DNA of 64,000 nt from Mucilaginibacter frigoritolerans (GCF_007830615.1 NZ_VLLI01000001.1:496001-560000), one strand, 5' to 3'. Positions 35,119-44,569 are shown, counted from the first letter of the stretch. Numbers and translations: made by a program. The notes: generated by a model from the letters alone, not told the origin.

Positions 35119-35714
35119 ATTCGAATTTTACCGAGAACGCGAAAAACGATTTTCACCTTGTTGTTAAGGCGCGACAGGGAGACCAAAAAGCCTATGCCGA
35201 CCTGATGCACAGGTATAAGGATTCAATTTATTTTATGGTGCTTAAGATGGTAAATAACAAGGAAGACGCAATGGACTTAACCGTTGAAACCTTTGCGAAA
35301 GCCTTTGAAAAACTTGAAAAATACCAACCAGACTATGCTTTTAGCACCTGGTTGTTTAGAGTTGCAACTAATAATTGTATTGACTTTATCAGGAAAAAGA
35401 AACTCAACACTATGTCAATTCATGGAATGATGGATGAAGACGGCGAGGAAAAACAATTACAAATCAAGGCAGATGTACTTAACCCTGAAGAATCATCTAT
35501 AAAGAAACAGCAAACACAAGAGCTGAAATTATTGATAGAAAGTTTGCCTGCCCGATACCGTAACCTGATTACATTGCGTTATTTTGATGAACTTTCATAC
35601 GAGGAAATTGCACAACAATTAGATTTACCTTTAGGTACTGTAAAAGCCCAGCTATTCAGAGCAAGGTACTTGCTTGGAAATATCATTAATCGTTTTAACA
35701 GAGATGACATCTGA
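35109..35714 (+). CDS. RNA polymerase ECF sigma factor
   Basis: The 201-residue sigma-70-family protein has region 2 (about residues 20-95), with DLTVETFAKAFEKLEKY and FSTWLFRVATNNCIDFIRKKK. Region 4 (about 140-195) has LPARYRNLITLRYFDELSYEEIA as the helix-turn-helix. Such factors direct transcription of specific gene sets. No FecR-type or other anti-sigma gene follows, so its control is unclear. It overlaps the glycosyltransferase gene upstream and rsmG downstream. Confidence 0.9.
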   Translation: MEINSNFTENAKNDFHLVVKARQGDQKAYADLMHRYKDSIYFMVLKMVNNKEDAMDLTVETFAKAFEKLEKYQPDYAFSTWLFRVATNNCIDFIRKKKLNTMSIHGMMDEDGEEKQLQIKADVLNPEESSIKKQQTQELKLLIESLPARYRNLITLRYFDELSYEEIAQQLDLPLGTVKAQLFRARYLLGNIINRFNRDDI

Positions 35715-36333
35715 TATTATAGTAAAATATTTTCCATCACTAACTGAAAAGCAACTACAGCAATTTAACAGGCTTCCTGAGTTATATAATTACTGGAACA
35801 ACCAGATTAATGTAATATCACGTAAAGATATTGACCTGCTTTTTGAACGGCATATACTGCATTCATTAGGAATAGCAAAAGTGATGCAATTTTTACCAGG
35901 AGAAAGTGTGTTGGATGTTGGAACTGGTGGCGGTTTTCCAGGTATTCCATTGGCAATTTTATTTCCAGAAACACAATTTTATCTGGTTGATTCTATTGGG
36001 AAAAAGATAAAAGTAGTACTTGAAGTTGCAAAGGCGCTGGAGCTTAAAAATGTTAGGGCTTCACATAATCGAGCCGAAGAAATCAATGAAAAATTTGATT
36101 TTATAGTATCAAGAGCTGTTACCAGGCTGGGTGAGTTTTATCCTTGGATAAAAGACAAATTTAGTAAAGCTTCAAAAAATGTCTTGTCTAATGGAATCCT
36201 CTATTTAAAAGGTGGGGATCTGGAAGAAGAGATTAAAGAATCAGGACTACAGGTAAAGCAATATTATTTGAAAGATTATTTTAAAGAGGAATTTTTTGAG
36301 ACCAAGCAGGTTATTTATATTAAGGGAAAATAA
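35704..36333 (+). CDS. rsmG: 16S rRNA (guanine-N7)-methyltransferase RsmG (GidB)
   Basis: RsmG methylates G527 of 16S rRNA (E. coli numbering) using S-adenosylmethionine. The 209-residue protein has the SAM motif VLDVGTGGGFPGIPLAI near residue 70-86, the family's NVISRKDIDLLFERHILHSL N-terminal block and FDFIVSRAV near 138. I start at the ATG at 35704; a longer frame from 35674 would only extend into the sigma-factor gene. It overlaps that gene by 11 bases. Confidence 0.93.
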   Translation: MTSDIIVKYFPSLTEKQLQQFNRLPELYNYWNNQINVISRKDIDLLFERHILHSLGIAKVMQFLPGESVLDVGTGGGFPGIPLAILFPETQFYLVDSIGKKIKVVLEVAKALELKNVRASHNRAEEINEKFDFIVSRAVTRLGEFYPWIKDKFSKASKNVLSNGILYLKGGDLEEEIKESGLQVKQYYLKDYFKEEFFETKQVIYIKGK

Positions 36334-36435
36334 TATCATCTGAAATAATTTTAATTCCTCATTTTATTGTCTTTATAAACCACATTTTTATTTTTTATCA
36401 AATACTGTTTTCCTATTTTAGGCGATAAAATCCTT

Positions 36436-37536
36436 ATGCCTTTACATCACCAAATCGGGTTAACTTTTCTGAAAAATATTGGGCCTACATTAGCAAAAGT
36501 GCTTGTGAGCTATTTTGGCGATGCTGAAAATGTTTTTAAAGCATCCAATGCAAAACTGCTGAAAGTACCGGGGATAGGTGAAAAAACAATTGCCCAGCTA
36601 AACTTTGGCGAAGCTTTGACTAAAGCGGAAGCGGAGATGAAATTTATAGATAAACATGGGATAGATGTTATTTTTTATACGGATAGTGCTTACCCTAAAC
36701 GATTAAAAAATTGTAATGATTCGCCGGTGCTTTTGTACACCAAAGGGAATTCCGATTTAAACGCACAGCATATTATAAGTATCGTTGGTACACGCAATGC
36801 CACTGAATATGGTAAGCAATTGTGTAAACAACTGATAGAGGAACTACAGCAGTATAATGTGTTAGTAGTAAGCGGTTTGGCTTTGGGTATTGATGTTGCA
36901 GCACATAAAGAAAGCCTTAAATTAAATGTACCAACTGTTGGCGTGCTTGCACATGGGCTTGACCGGGTTTATCCCAATCAAAACCGTTTAATAGCCGAAA
37001 AGATGCTGGAAAATGGCGGGTTATTAACCGAATATCCATCAGGAACTACTCCCGATAGGGAGAATTTTCCGCAACGCAACCGGATTGTAGCAGGTATAGC
37101 TGATGCCACTATTGTTGTTGAGGCAAGTATAAAAGGTGGTGCATTGATTACTGCTGAAATTGCTAATTCTTATAACCGGGATGTTTTTGCTTTCCCAGGT
37201 AGGGTTGGAGATGATTTTTCAGAAGGCTGTAACTTTTTAATCCGAAATAATAAAGCGGCCTTACTTACTTGTGCTGCAGATTTAGCCTATAGTTTGGGAT
37301 GGGAAACCAATAATTCCGCTAAACCGACCATTGAACAATTTGTATTGCCCATTGATCTTTCAACTGATGAAAGATTAATATTTGATATTCTGCAACAACA
37401 TAAAAATCCAATAGCCATTGATGATTTAACCCTGAAAATAAACATGACCACAAGTATGTTGGCTATGAACCTGCTTAATATGGAAATGCAGGGCTACATT
37501 AAATCATTGCCAGGAAAAACCTATCGTATTAGTTAG
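36436..37536 (+). CDS. dprA: DNA-processing protein DprA
   Basis: DprA loads RecA onto incoming single-stranded DNA in natural transformation. The 366-residue protein has an N-terminal helix-hairpin-helix or SAM-like part (KVPGIGEKTI near residue 45) and a central Rossmann domain. The latter contains IVGTRNATEYG, VSGLALGIDVAAHKESL, LAHGLDRVYPNQN and FPQRNRIVAGI. A C-terminal winged-helix domain (from about 305) follows. Competence genes are not adjacent. Length matches the family. Confidence 0.95.
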   Translation: MPLHHQIGLTFLKNIGPTLAKVLVSYFGDAENVFKASNAKLLKVPGIGEKTIAQLNFGEALTKAEAEMKFIDKHGIDVIFYTDSAYPKRLKNCNDSPVLLYTKGNSDLNAQHIISIVGTRNATEYGKQLCKQLIEELQQYNVLVVSGLALGIDVAAHKESLKLNVPTVGVLAHGLDRVYPNQNRLIAEKMLENGGLLTEYPSGTTPDRENFPQRNRIVAGIADATIVVEASIKGGALITAEIANSYNRDVFAFPGRVGDDFSEGCNFLIRNNKAALLTCAADLAYSLGWETNNSAKPTIEQFVLPIDLSTDERLIFDILQQHKNPIAIDDLTLKINMTTSMLAMNLLNMEMQGYIKSLPGKTYRIS

Positions 37537-37562
37537 ATATTGGTTATGGTCTTATAAGTAAA

Positions 37563-38039
37563 CTACTCCTTTGGAGAACTATAGTAAGTTAATTTCCCAG
37601 TATCACGACTTATTGCGGCCCATTCATCCGTTTCAAATTCAATCAATGCTGTTGTGCTGGTGTGCACTTCTCTTGCCTCGCCGGTTAAATAATAAAGTAT
37701 CTGGCTTACGCCTGGATTGTGGCCTACAATACCAATAAAATCATATTCGGCAGGTAATTGATTAATGATTTTTAGCCAGGTTTGCTGACTGGCTTCATAT
37801 ATAGCTTTATTTGAAGTAGGATTAGCTAATTTAAGGTGATCAGTAAATATTTCGGCAGTAGTTTTCGTACGTAATGCAGGACTGGTAATAATAGTTTGGG
37901 GCACTATGTGCTCATCCTTTATACGGTCGGCCATAAAAGCAGCATCCTGCATACCTATATATTTTAGCGGCCTGTCAATGTCTTTTCCTGCAGTTTCTTT
38001 TTCTGCTTTGGCATGCCGTATCAACAATAATTTTTTCAT
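37563..38039 (-). CDS. SixA-type histidine phosphatase
   Basis: The 158-residue protein is a member of the histidine phosphatase superfamily. It has LLLIRHAKAE with the catalytic RH at residues 8-9, TSPALRTKTTAEIF near 50-63 and VGHNPGVSQILYYL near 105. This small form resembles SixA, which dephosphorylates phosphohistidine in Hpt domains and the PTS. An orphan Hpt gene is present at 45160, but I infer no link from sequence alone. I use the ATG at 38039; a longer frame adds nine residues. Confidence 0.88.
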   Translation of the reverse strand: MKKLLLIRHAKAEKETAGKDIDRPLKYIGMQDAAFMADRIKDEHIVPQTIITSPALRTKTTAEIFTDHLKLANPTSNKAIYEASQQTWLKIINQLPAEYDFIGIVGHNPGVSQILYYLTGEAREVHTSTTALIEFETDEWAAISRDTGKLTYYSSPKE

Positions 38040-38201
38040 GTCGATTTTTAATTTTATAGTTACCAACCCATATTATTATCATGTTTTCAGGCTATTCCAT
38101 TAGCTTTGTTACACGATACAAAGTACGATTAATTTGCTGTTTAATTGAAGCTGGGTTTGATGTTTTTTGTTTTAACTACGAAGCGATTTTTAAATGAATA
38201 A

Positions 38202-39233
38202 TCAGATTAAGAACTTGTTTAACTTACTGATAACCATAGATGGATCAATATTGTTTAGGCAAGCATAATCTTTACGAAAGCACGGCTTATTTCCATACAC
38301 AGAACATGGTCTGCATTCGATATCATCCGCAACTATATTAGTTTCGGATTGTCCATAGCCTAAAAATCCGGCATAATGATGCGTAGCACCCCATACTGAA
38401 ACAACCGGAATCCCTTCCAGCGATGCCAGGTGCATGGCTGCCGAGTCCATGCTCATCATCACATCCAGCTGCCTTATCAATAAAAGCTCCTGTTGCATAG
38501 TTAACCTGCGCACCAGGGAAGTTGCATTTTTATATTTTAACTCCCACTGTTTACAGATCTCTTCTTCCATTGCCGAACCGCCAAAAAGGAATAGTTTAAT
38601 GTCTTTACTATTAAAATATGCTATGATTTCTTCTGTTTTATCAAGCGGGTAAATTTTTCCTTTATGCTTTGCAAACGGAGCAATACCAATCCATGAGGTT
38701 GTTTTTTCGCCGACAATCTTTATTAACGCGTCATTATCAACTACTTGTTTTTTTTGAAGCTGATGATTCAGTGTTACGGGATATCCTAATCCACGAAAAA
38801 CATCTGCATAACGTTCTGTTGTCAATTTCAGTGGTTTTAATACCTTATTAGGAAATTGAGTTAAGAGTTTTTTTTCTGAACGCCCTTTATCAATATATCG
38901 GAAAGGGATACCTGAAAATTTTAAGAGATTCCTTAATATTTTAGTACGTAAATTATCGTGCAGATCTGCTAAAGCATCATATTTATGCTGTTTTTTTAGC
39001 TCGCTTACTAGTTTCATTAAACCCTTAAAGCCTTTATATTGTTTGTTAAGGTTGGCAGGGAAATAATTTAAGCGGGGAATATTATCAAAAAAAGCAGTAA
39101 ACTCCGGGCGGGAAACATAGGTTATGTTAACGTCAGGATGCTGATTGAGCAGCGCTTTTATAACCGGAACAGTCATAGCCACATCACCCATTGCCGAAAA
39201 CCGGGTCACTAATAAATGTTTTGTTGCTGACAT
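38202..39233 (-). CDS. Family 9 glycosyltransferase (heptosyltransferase-like)
   Basis: This 343-residue GT-B enzyme belongs to family GT9 and would transfer heptose from ADP-heptose to LPS core or lipid A-Kdo. LLVTRFSAMGDVAMTVPVIKAL is the GT9 N-terminus, and SMDSAAMHLASLEGIPVVSVWGATHH, near residue 265, is the ADP-heptose-binding motif. Four cysteines lie near the C-terminus (CRPCSVYGNKPCF), a common feature of Bacteroidota forms. Its acceptor is not known. It abuts the DUF4254 gene and follows gmhA and rfaE2 on the same strand. Confidence 0.9.
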   Translation of the reverse strand: MSATKHLLVTRFSAMGDVAMTVPVIKALLNQHPDVNITYVSRPEFTAFFDNIPRLNYFPANLNKQYKGFKGLMKLVSELKKQHKYDALADLHDNLRTKILRNLLKFSGIPFRYIDKGRSEKKLLTQFPNKVLKPLKLTTERYADVFRGLGYPVTLNHQLQKKQVVDNDALIKIVGEKTTSWIGIAPFAKHKGKIYPLDKTEEIIAYFNSKDIKLFLFGGSAMEEEICKQWELKYKNATSLVRRLTMQQELLLIRQLDVMMSMDSAAMHLASLEGIPVVSVWGATHHYAGFLGYGQSETNIVADDIECRPCSVYGNKPCFRKDYACLNNIDPSMVISKLNKFLI

Positions 39234-39839
39234 TTATTTTTTGCTATTGTATAATACCGGGTTAAGTTCAGGGTCATTATACATTTTCATCTGGCGGTAT
39301 ACTTTCATGTATTTACTGCCGTTTTCAATATCCTGAAGTAATTCATCTATAGCCAAAGAAAGGTCTTTTTGCTGCTGGAGTAATATAGCCAGTTTCTCTT
39401 TACGCTGTTGTAATTGAAGTTGATCAACATTTGCACGGGTTGTTTCCTCATGCATGTGATATATTTTCAGAGCAAGGATAGATAGCCTGTCAATTGCCCA
39501 TGCCGGGCTTTCGGTATTTATTTTGGCTGCTGAAGAAGGCCGAACATTTTTATATTTGTCTAAAAAATAGCTGTCAATATATTCAACCATGTCGGTACGT
39601 TCCTGGTTAGAACTATCGATACGCCGTTTCCATCTTAAAGCTTCAACAGGGGCAATGTTCGGGTCGCGGACTTCATCTTCCATATGCCATTGAGCAGTAT
39701 CAATCCAGCATTTGGTATACAATAAATTGTCAAGTGAGCCGGCTGGATATGGGTTTTCGCAGGTTTTATCAATATCATTAAATAGGTGATAATCTTTAAT
39801 AACTTGCTCAAATACCTGGTTACAGCGTTCACTAATCAT
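39234..39839 (-). CDS. DUF4254 protein
   Basis: I assign this 201-residue protein to DUF4254 from its order of motifs: KCWIDTAQWHMEDEVRDPNI near residue 43-62, ALRWKRRIDSSNQERTD near 68-84 and a helical C-terminus. It is soluble and has no signal peptide. Members occur beside heptosyltransferase genes in Bacteroidota, as here, but no activity is known. It ends where the GT9 gene starts (39233/39234) and lies 15 bases after rfaE2. A role in LPS inner-core building is inferred from context. Confidence 0.8.
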   Translation of the reverse strand: MISERCNQVFEQVIKDYHLFNDIDKTCENPYPAGSLDNLLYTKCWIDTAQWHMEDEVRDPNIAPVEALRWKRRIDSSNQERTDMVEYIDSYFLDKYKNVRPSSAAKINTESPAWAIDRLSILALKIYHMHEETTRANVDQLQLQQRKEKLAILLQQQKDLSLAIDELLQDIENGSKYMKVYRQMKMYNDPELNPVLYNSKK

Positions 39840-39854
39840 TTTATATTTATAGAA

Positions 39855-40358
39855 TTAAATTGTTTTTCCTTTTATCCGCTGGATAATAGAAGTTGAGGAA
39901 TATCCCTCCACAAAGTTAATAGTTTTAACTTCACCGCCATTTGCTATTACTTCTTTCCCGCCAACAATATTTTCAATGGCATAATCTGCACCTTTAACCA
40001 AAATATCCGGAAGTAATGTACTGATTAAGTTTAAGGGGGTATCCTCCTCAAAAACTACAATAGCATCAACAAAAAATAATGCTGCCAATAACATAGCACG
40101 ACTGTTTTGATCGTTGACCGGCCTGCTTTCGCCTTTTATACGCTTTACGGAGCTATCTGCATTAAGGCCGATGATTAATTTGTCGCCCAGTTCTGCTGCT
40201 TTTGCCAGGTAAGTAATATGGCCTATGTGCAGTAAATCAAATACGCCATTGGTAAAAACTACTTTGTTGTTGTTTTTTTGCCAGGCTGTAATTGTTTCTT
40301 TGAGCGAAGAAATGTCAGTTATTTTATTGAGCAGTGTTTTTTCGATATCGCTTCTCAT
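39855..40358 (-). CDS. rfaE2: D-glycero-beta-D-manno-heptose 1-phosphate adenylyltransferase
   Basis: This 167-residue nucleotidyltransferase makes ADP-heptose. VVFTNGVFDLLHIGHITYL, near residue 33, contains the HxGH motif. LIIGLNADSSVKRIKG and the YSSTSIIQRI C-terminus match the stand-alone HldE C-terminal domain. I prefer the ATG at 40358, which leaves a four-base gap after gmhA; a seven-codon extension would overlap gmhA. The kinase partner (rfaE1/hldE N-domain) is not in the window. Confidence 0.92.
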   Translation of the reverse strand: MRSDIEKTLLNKITDISSLKETITAWQKNNNKVVFTNGVFDLLHIGHITYLAKAAELGDKLIIGLNADSSVKRIKGESRPVNDQNSRAMLLAALFFVDAIVVFEEDTPLNLISTLLPDILVKGADYAIENIVGGKEVIANGGEVKTINFVEGYSSTSIIQRIKGKTI

Positions 40359-40362
40359 CAGC

Positions 40363-40917
40363 TTAAAATAAATCGTCAACAGCTTTGCAAAGTATATGGC
40401 CTATTAGAATGTGCATTTCCTGAATACGTGCAGTAATATCCGATGGGACAACGATATTTAAATCACAAAGGCCATTCATTTTTCCACCGTCTCTTCCTGA
40501 AAGTCCGAGTGTATGGCAATTTAATTTTTTAGCAGATTCAAATGCATTTAGTATTCCATGGCTATTGCCACTAGTTGATATTCCAATAAAAAGATCGCCT
40601 TCCTGAGCTAATGCTTCTACTTGTCTTGAAAAAACATGTTCGTAGCCATAATCATTGGCAATAGCTGTTAAGGCAGAAGTATCAGTAGTAAGTGCAATTC
40701 CGGGCAATGCTTTACGGTGTTTAACGAAGCGGCCGCTTAGTTCAGCTGCGATATGTTGCGCATCAGCTGCACTACCACCGTTTCCGGCCAGTAATACCTT
40801 TTTGCCATTTTTTATAGCAGAAATAATCATTTCGCAAGCTTGCTCAATATCGGGTACAAGCTGTTCAATTACCTTTTTTGTTAATTGCTGATGATCATTA
40901 AGTTCTTCTATAATCAT
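40363..40917 (-). CDS. gmhA: Phosphoheptose isomerase GmhA
   Basis: GmhA converts sedoheptulose-7-phosphate into D-glycero-D-manno-heptose-7-phosphate, the first step towards ADP-heptose. The 184-residue SIS-fold protein has VLLAGNGGSAADAQHIAAELSGRF at residues 41-64, including the conserved ADAQH and AELSGRF stretches. GISTSGNS near 115 and IQEMHILIGHILC near the end follow. The heptose genes gmhA, rfaE2, DUF4254 and the GT9 gene are tightly packed and probably one operon. It follows the polX-like gene by 37 bases. Confidence 0.94.
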   Translation of the reverse strand: MIIEELNDHQQLTKKVIEQLVPDIEQACEMIISAIKNGKKVLLAGNGGSAADAQHIAAELSGRFVKHRKALPGIALTTDTSALTAIANDYGYEHVFSRQVEALAQEGDLFIGISTSGNSHGILNAFESAKKLNCHTLGLSGRDGGKMNGLCDLNIVVPSDITARIQEMHILIGHILCKAVDDLF

Positions 40918-40954
40918 ATTTTAATTAGATGTCTGATTGGTTGTGTTTAATATG

Positions 40955-42640
40955 TTACTCTGCAATAGCTGAGGTTTTCTTTTCAAATACGCTTTTAATT
41001 TCCTGCAATGATAACGCATTCAAACATCTTTCCTTATATAAACCGCCTTTTCTGGCGGCTAATAATCCGTATTGTGTATCGTGGAAGCCTTCGGTACGAT
41101 GTGCATCAGGATTTATAGAAAGCCAAACACCTTTGTCAAGTGCATACTGGTGCCAGCGCCAATCCAGATCAAGCCGTAATGGGTTCGCATTTATTTCAAT
41201 CACCACATTATTTGCTGCACAGGCGTCAATTACCTTTTTGTAATTGATCGGGTAACCATTACGGCTTAGCAACAATCGCCCGGTAGGGTGACCAAGTATA
41301 GTGGTATATGGATTTTCAATCGCTTTTATAAGCCTTGAAGTTGCTTTTTCTTCATCCATTTTTAGAATGGAGTGAACCGATGCAACAATAAAGTCAAAAC
41401 GTTTTAATATTTCATCAGGATAATCCAGAGAGCCATCGTACAAAATATCCGATTCAATACCCTTAAAAATGTGGAATCCAGTTAGTTTTTTATTTAGATG
41501 ATCAATTTCTTCCTGTTGCTGTAATACACGCTCTATACTTAATCCTTTGGCATAAAATGCGCTTTTGCTATGGTCGCACATGCCCAGGTATTCCAGCTTT
41601 AACTCATCCCGGCAATACAAGGCCATTTCTTCAACTGTATTGATGCCATCGCTCCAGGTGCTGTGGTTATGTAATGTGCCCTTTAAATCATGTTGTGTTA
41701 TAAGTATTGGTAGTGTGTTTTTTGCTGCCTTTTCAATAAAGGTTGTTCCTTCGCGCAACTCAGGGAGTATAAACTCCAGGCCTGCTTTTTTATAGATCAA
41801 CTCTTCGCTGGTAGGCTGATCAATGGTATCGGTAGTTTTGGACAGTACCACCTTTGCATGTTCATCATCCCCGGTTTGTATAAATAGCTCCTGGTAAAAG
41901 TATCTTTTCTCAACGCAAACAATGGTTATATGTAAGCCATTTTCAAGTTTGCTGTTAATATGGTTTCCTTCTGCTTTTCCATCATTAAAAATAGCTGATT
42001 GGAGCAGGCTATTAAATGCAATTTCCTGATCGCGGCTTCCTACTACAATTATCAATTTACTGATGATCTCGCAGCACCTGCGAAACTCACCGGCAGATTC
42101 AATTAATCCTTCAGGCAAAATGCTTTTAAGCTGTTCAATTAAATCTTTAGCAATCGGGCTTACCTGAGCATATAAAAACTTACCGTGACTGGCCATGGTA
42201 AATTCAATTGCCTTTTGAATATCTTCTTGTGTTTTAAGACCAAAGCCTTTTGCTTCAACCAGGCGATTTTCATTGCAGGCATAAAATAGCTCGCCTACGT
42301 TTTCAATACCCAAATCATGCCATATAATGGCCACTTTTTTAGGGCCGATACCCTTTATATTCATTATTTCAATAACGCCGGCAGGAGTTTTATCCAGCAG
42401 TTCATCCAGCTCAGCCATGGTGCCGGTTTCAAGCAGTTCGGTAATTTTTCCGGCAATGCTTTTACCAATACCATCAACTTTTTCTAATTCAGCCAGGGTT
42501 TTACCTGCCACAGGAAAAGGGAGCTTATCAACCTTAAAAGCTGCATTGGCAACTGATTTAATTTTGAATGGGTTAGCATCATGCAGTTCCATCAGTTGAG
42601 ATAGCAGGCGAAGCTTACGGGCTATGGGTTTGTTTTCCAT
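40955..42640 (-). CDS. PolX-like protein: degenerate polymerase domain plus PHP phosphoesterase domain
   Basis: The 561-residue protein has the PolX layout. Helix-hairpin-helix segments are at about residues 45-150 (VDGIGKSIAGKI, IKGIGPKKVAII). A Pol-beta-like palm (about 165-305) follows, then a PHP domain (about 325-560) with LHNHSTWSDG, CDHS, GIESDIL, ASVHS and EINANPLR. In the palm the usual RRGKETVGDIDIL region reads RRCCEIISKLIIVVG, so the DxD metal aspartates are missing. A later aspartate strand reads LHITIVCV. Polymerase activity is therefore unlikely, but 3'-5' exonuclease or AP-endonuclease activity by the PHP domain is plausible. Confidence 0.88.
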   Translation of the reverse strand: MENKPIARKLRLLSQLMELHDANPFKIKSVANAAFKVDKLPFPVAGKTLAELEKVDGIGKSIAGKITELLETGTMAELDELLDKTPAGVIEIMNIKGIGPKKVAIIWHDLGIENVGELFYACNENRLVEAKGFGLKTQEDIQKAIEFTMASHGKFLYAQVSPIAKDLIEQLKSILPEGLIESAGEFRRCCEIISKLIIVVGSRDQEIAFNSLLQSAIFNDGKAEGNHINSKLENGLHITIVCVEKRYFYQELFIQTGDDEHAKVVLSKTTDTIDQPTSEELIYKKAGLEFILPELREGTTFIEKAAKNTLPILITQHDLKGTLHNHSTWSDGINTVEEMALYCRDELKLEYLGMCDHSKSAFYAKGLSIERVLQQQEEIDHLNKKLTGFHIFKGIESDILYDGSLDYPDEILKRFDFIVASVHSILKMDEEKATSRLIKAIENPYTTILGHPTGRLLLSRNGYPINYKKVIDACAANNVVIEINANPLRLDLDWRWHQYALDKGVWLSINPDAHRTEGFHDTQYGLLAARKGGLYKERCLNALSLQEIKSVFEKKTSAIAE

Positions 42641-42736
42641 AATTTATTTGAAGGTGTAAAAATACAAAAGCAACATGTATTAGAAGATGTTTTGATGAAG
42701 CTTTATTTTTTGTGTATTTAAAAACCAGTAAATAAC

Positions 42737-42765
42737 AAAAGACCATCCGGAAAGGATGGCCTTTT
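42737..42765 (-). terminator. Terminator after sppA
   Basis: AAAAGACCATCC and GGATGGCCTTTT form a 12-bp stem with one mismatch around a five-base loop. On the minus strand it ends in a T-run, about 23 bases after the sppA stop codon. Confidence 0.75.
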
Positions 42766-42787
42766 AATCAAAGTGTATTTAAAAAAA

Positions 42788-44569
42788 TTAATTAATCACA
42801 ATATCATAAGGTAACCTGGCCTGTGGCGTACGCATCATTTGGGTTACGCTTTTTATCTGTTCGTAATATTTAAAATTATCGCCCAGTTCTGATTTTACCA
42901 TACTTGTTTTTACTTCAGCAGTTAAGCCTGCGCCAAACTTGTTAAAGATGCTTTTTTGCTCAGGATATGCAACCAGTTTATAGTTTTTAATACCGGCCTT
43001 TTTAGCTGCCGATTTAACCGCATCATTAATATTACCCAAGCGATCTACCAAACCCTTTTCTATAGCCTGTTCACCAGTCCAAACGCGACCCTGGCCAATG
43101 CTATTAATATAGGCTTGTGTTTTATGACGGCCATTGGCTACCGCTTTTGTAAAATCATCATAGCCATGATCAACCTGATTCTGTAATATGGCATGCTCTT
43201 CGGGAGTGAGTGGCCGGCTGATGTTGCCTAAATCGGCATATTTACCTGTTTTTACACCATCGAAAGTCACACCTAACTTATCGTTAAAAAACTTTTGCAT
43301 GTTAGGCAGTACTGCAAAAATGCCGATTGAGCCTGTAATGGTATTGGGTTCAGCAAAAATAGAGTCAGCTGCACATGAAATGTAATAACCGCCCGAAGCT
43401 GCATAATCGCCCATGGATACAATAATTGGCTTTGCTTTTTTAGTAAGCATTACTTCGCGCCATATTACGTCAGATGCCAGCGAACTACCACCGGGTGAAT
43501 TTACACGTAAAACTACCGCTTTTACTTTATCATCAAGCCTTACCTGGCGTAAGGCTTTTGAAATACTTTCAGAACCTATTGAATTGTCATCACCATCACC
43601 ACCATTTATTTCGCCAGAGGCATACACAATAGCTATGCGATTTTTTGATTCTTTTTTATTGTCATCTTTAGTTTGAGATTCACTTTTTAAGTAGTCGCCC
43701 AGTTCAACAGTTTTTAAGTCATCCTTTGTGTCAAGACCGGTTCGTTGTTTTAGCTCATCTAAAATCTCATCTTTATATTTAAGTCCATCAACCAGTTTAT
43801 ACTTCAATGCATCTTCCGGAAGCCTAACCTTTAGCTCATTAGCATAATTGAATAAGGAGTCTTTATTGATTTTGCGGCTTTCACTAATCCCGGTTAAAAA
43901 ATGATCATATAATGAACCCAGATAGGAGGTAACCTGTAAACGGTTTGCATCACTCATTTTGGTTAAAAAATAAGGCTCAACAGCGCTTTTGTAAGTGCCT
44001 ACTTTTATTATTTGTGCTTCAATACCCAGCTTATCAAGCGCACCTTTTAAGAACGTAATTTGCTGGCTAAAACCATGAAATAAAAATATTCCTTTTGGAT
44101 TGATGTAAACCTTATCCGCAACAGAAGCCAGGTAATAAAAGCCTTGTGTATAAATTTCGGAGTAAGCAATGATGAATTTTCCGGATTTTTTAAAATCTAT
44201 TAAGGCATTTCTTATCTCTTCGGAAGTAGCTTCACCGGGTGTGATGTTACTTTCATTCAAAAAAATTCCTTTAATATTATCGTCAGTTTTTGCCTTTTTT
44301 ATATTGACTAAAATGTCATTTAGGCCAATGCTTTTTTCGCCATCAATACCTAAAAAGTTTAATGCCGATAAAGGATTATTTGGGGTACGCTCCGAAACAG
44401 GATAATTAAATGATATTTGCAAAATGGAGTTTGGTTCAACTTCTACCGTTTTATCATTTGCTTCAGCAAAAATGCCGAAAATTAGTACAATAATGACGAC
44501 TAGTACAATAACGCTTGTGAGAAGAAATCCTACCATGCTGGCAAGGACAAATTTGAAGAATTGTTTCAT
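42788..44569 (-). CDS. sppA: Signal peptide peptidase SppA, 67-kDa type
   Basis: SppA digests leftover signal peptides in the membrane. The 593-residue protein has an N-terminal transmembrane helix (about residues 10-35) and two S49 peptidase repeats. The first holds the lysine-side half (KFIIAYSEIYTQGFYYLAS near residue 130, with KIDVYKSAVEPYF-like IIKVGTYKSAVEP near 190). The second holds the serine region SMGDYAASGGYYISCAAD near residue 390, with the nucleophile Ser in AASGG. The overall size is that of the long Escherichia coli type. Confidence 0.93.
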   Translation of the reverse strand: MKQFFKFVLASMVGFLLTSVIVLVVIIVLIFGIFAEANDKTVEVEPNSILQISFNYPVSERTPNNPLSALNFLGIDGEKSIGLNDILVNIKKAKTDDNIKGIFLNESNITPGEATSEEIRNALIDFKKSGKFIIAYSEIYTQGFYYLASVADKVYINPKGIFLFHGFSQQITFLKGALDKLGIEAQIIKVGTYKSAVEPYFLTKMSDANRLQVTSYLGSLYDHFLTGISESRKINKDSLFNYANELKVRLPEDALKYKLVDGLKYKDEILDELKQRTGLDTKDDLKTVELGDYLKSESQTKDDNKKESKNRIAIVYASGEINGGDGDDNSIGSESISKALRQVRLDDKVKAVVLRVNSPGGSSLASDVIWREVMLTKKAKPIIVSMGDYAASGGYYISCAADSIFAEPNTITGSIGIFAVLPNMQKFFNDKLGVTFDGVKTGKYADLGNISRPLTPEEHAILQNQVDHGYDDFTKAVANGRHKTQAYINSIGQGRVWTGEQAIEKGLVDRLGNINDAVKSAAKKAGIKNYKLVAYPEQKSIFNKFGAGLTAEVKTSMVKSELGDNFKYYEQIKSVTQMMRTPQARLPYDIVIN

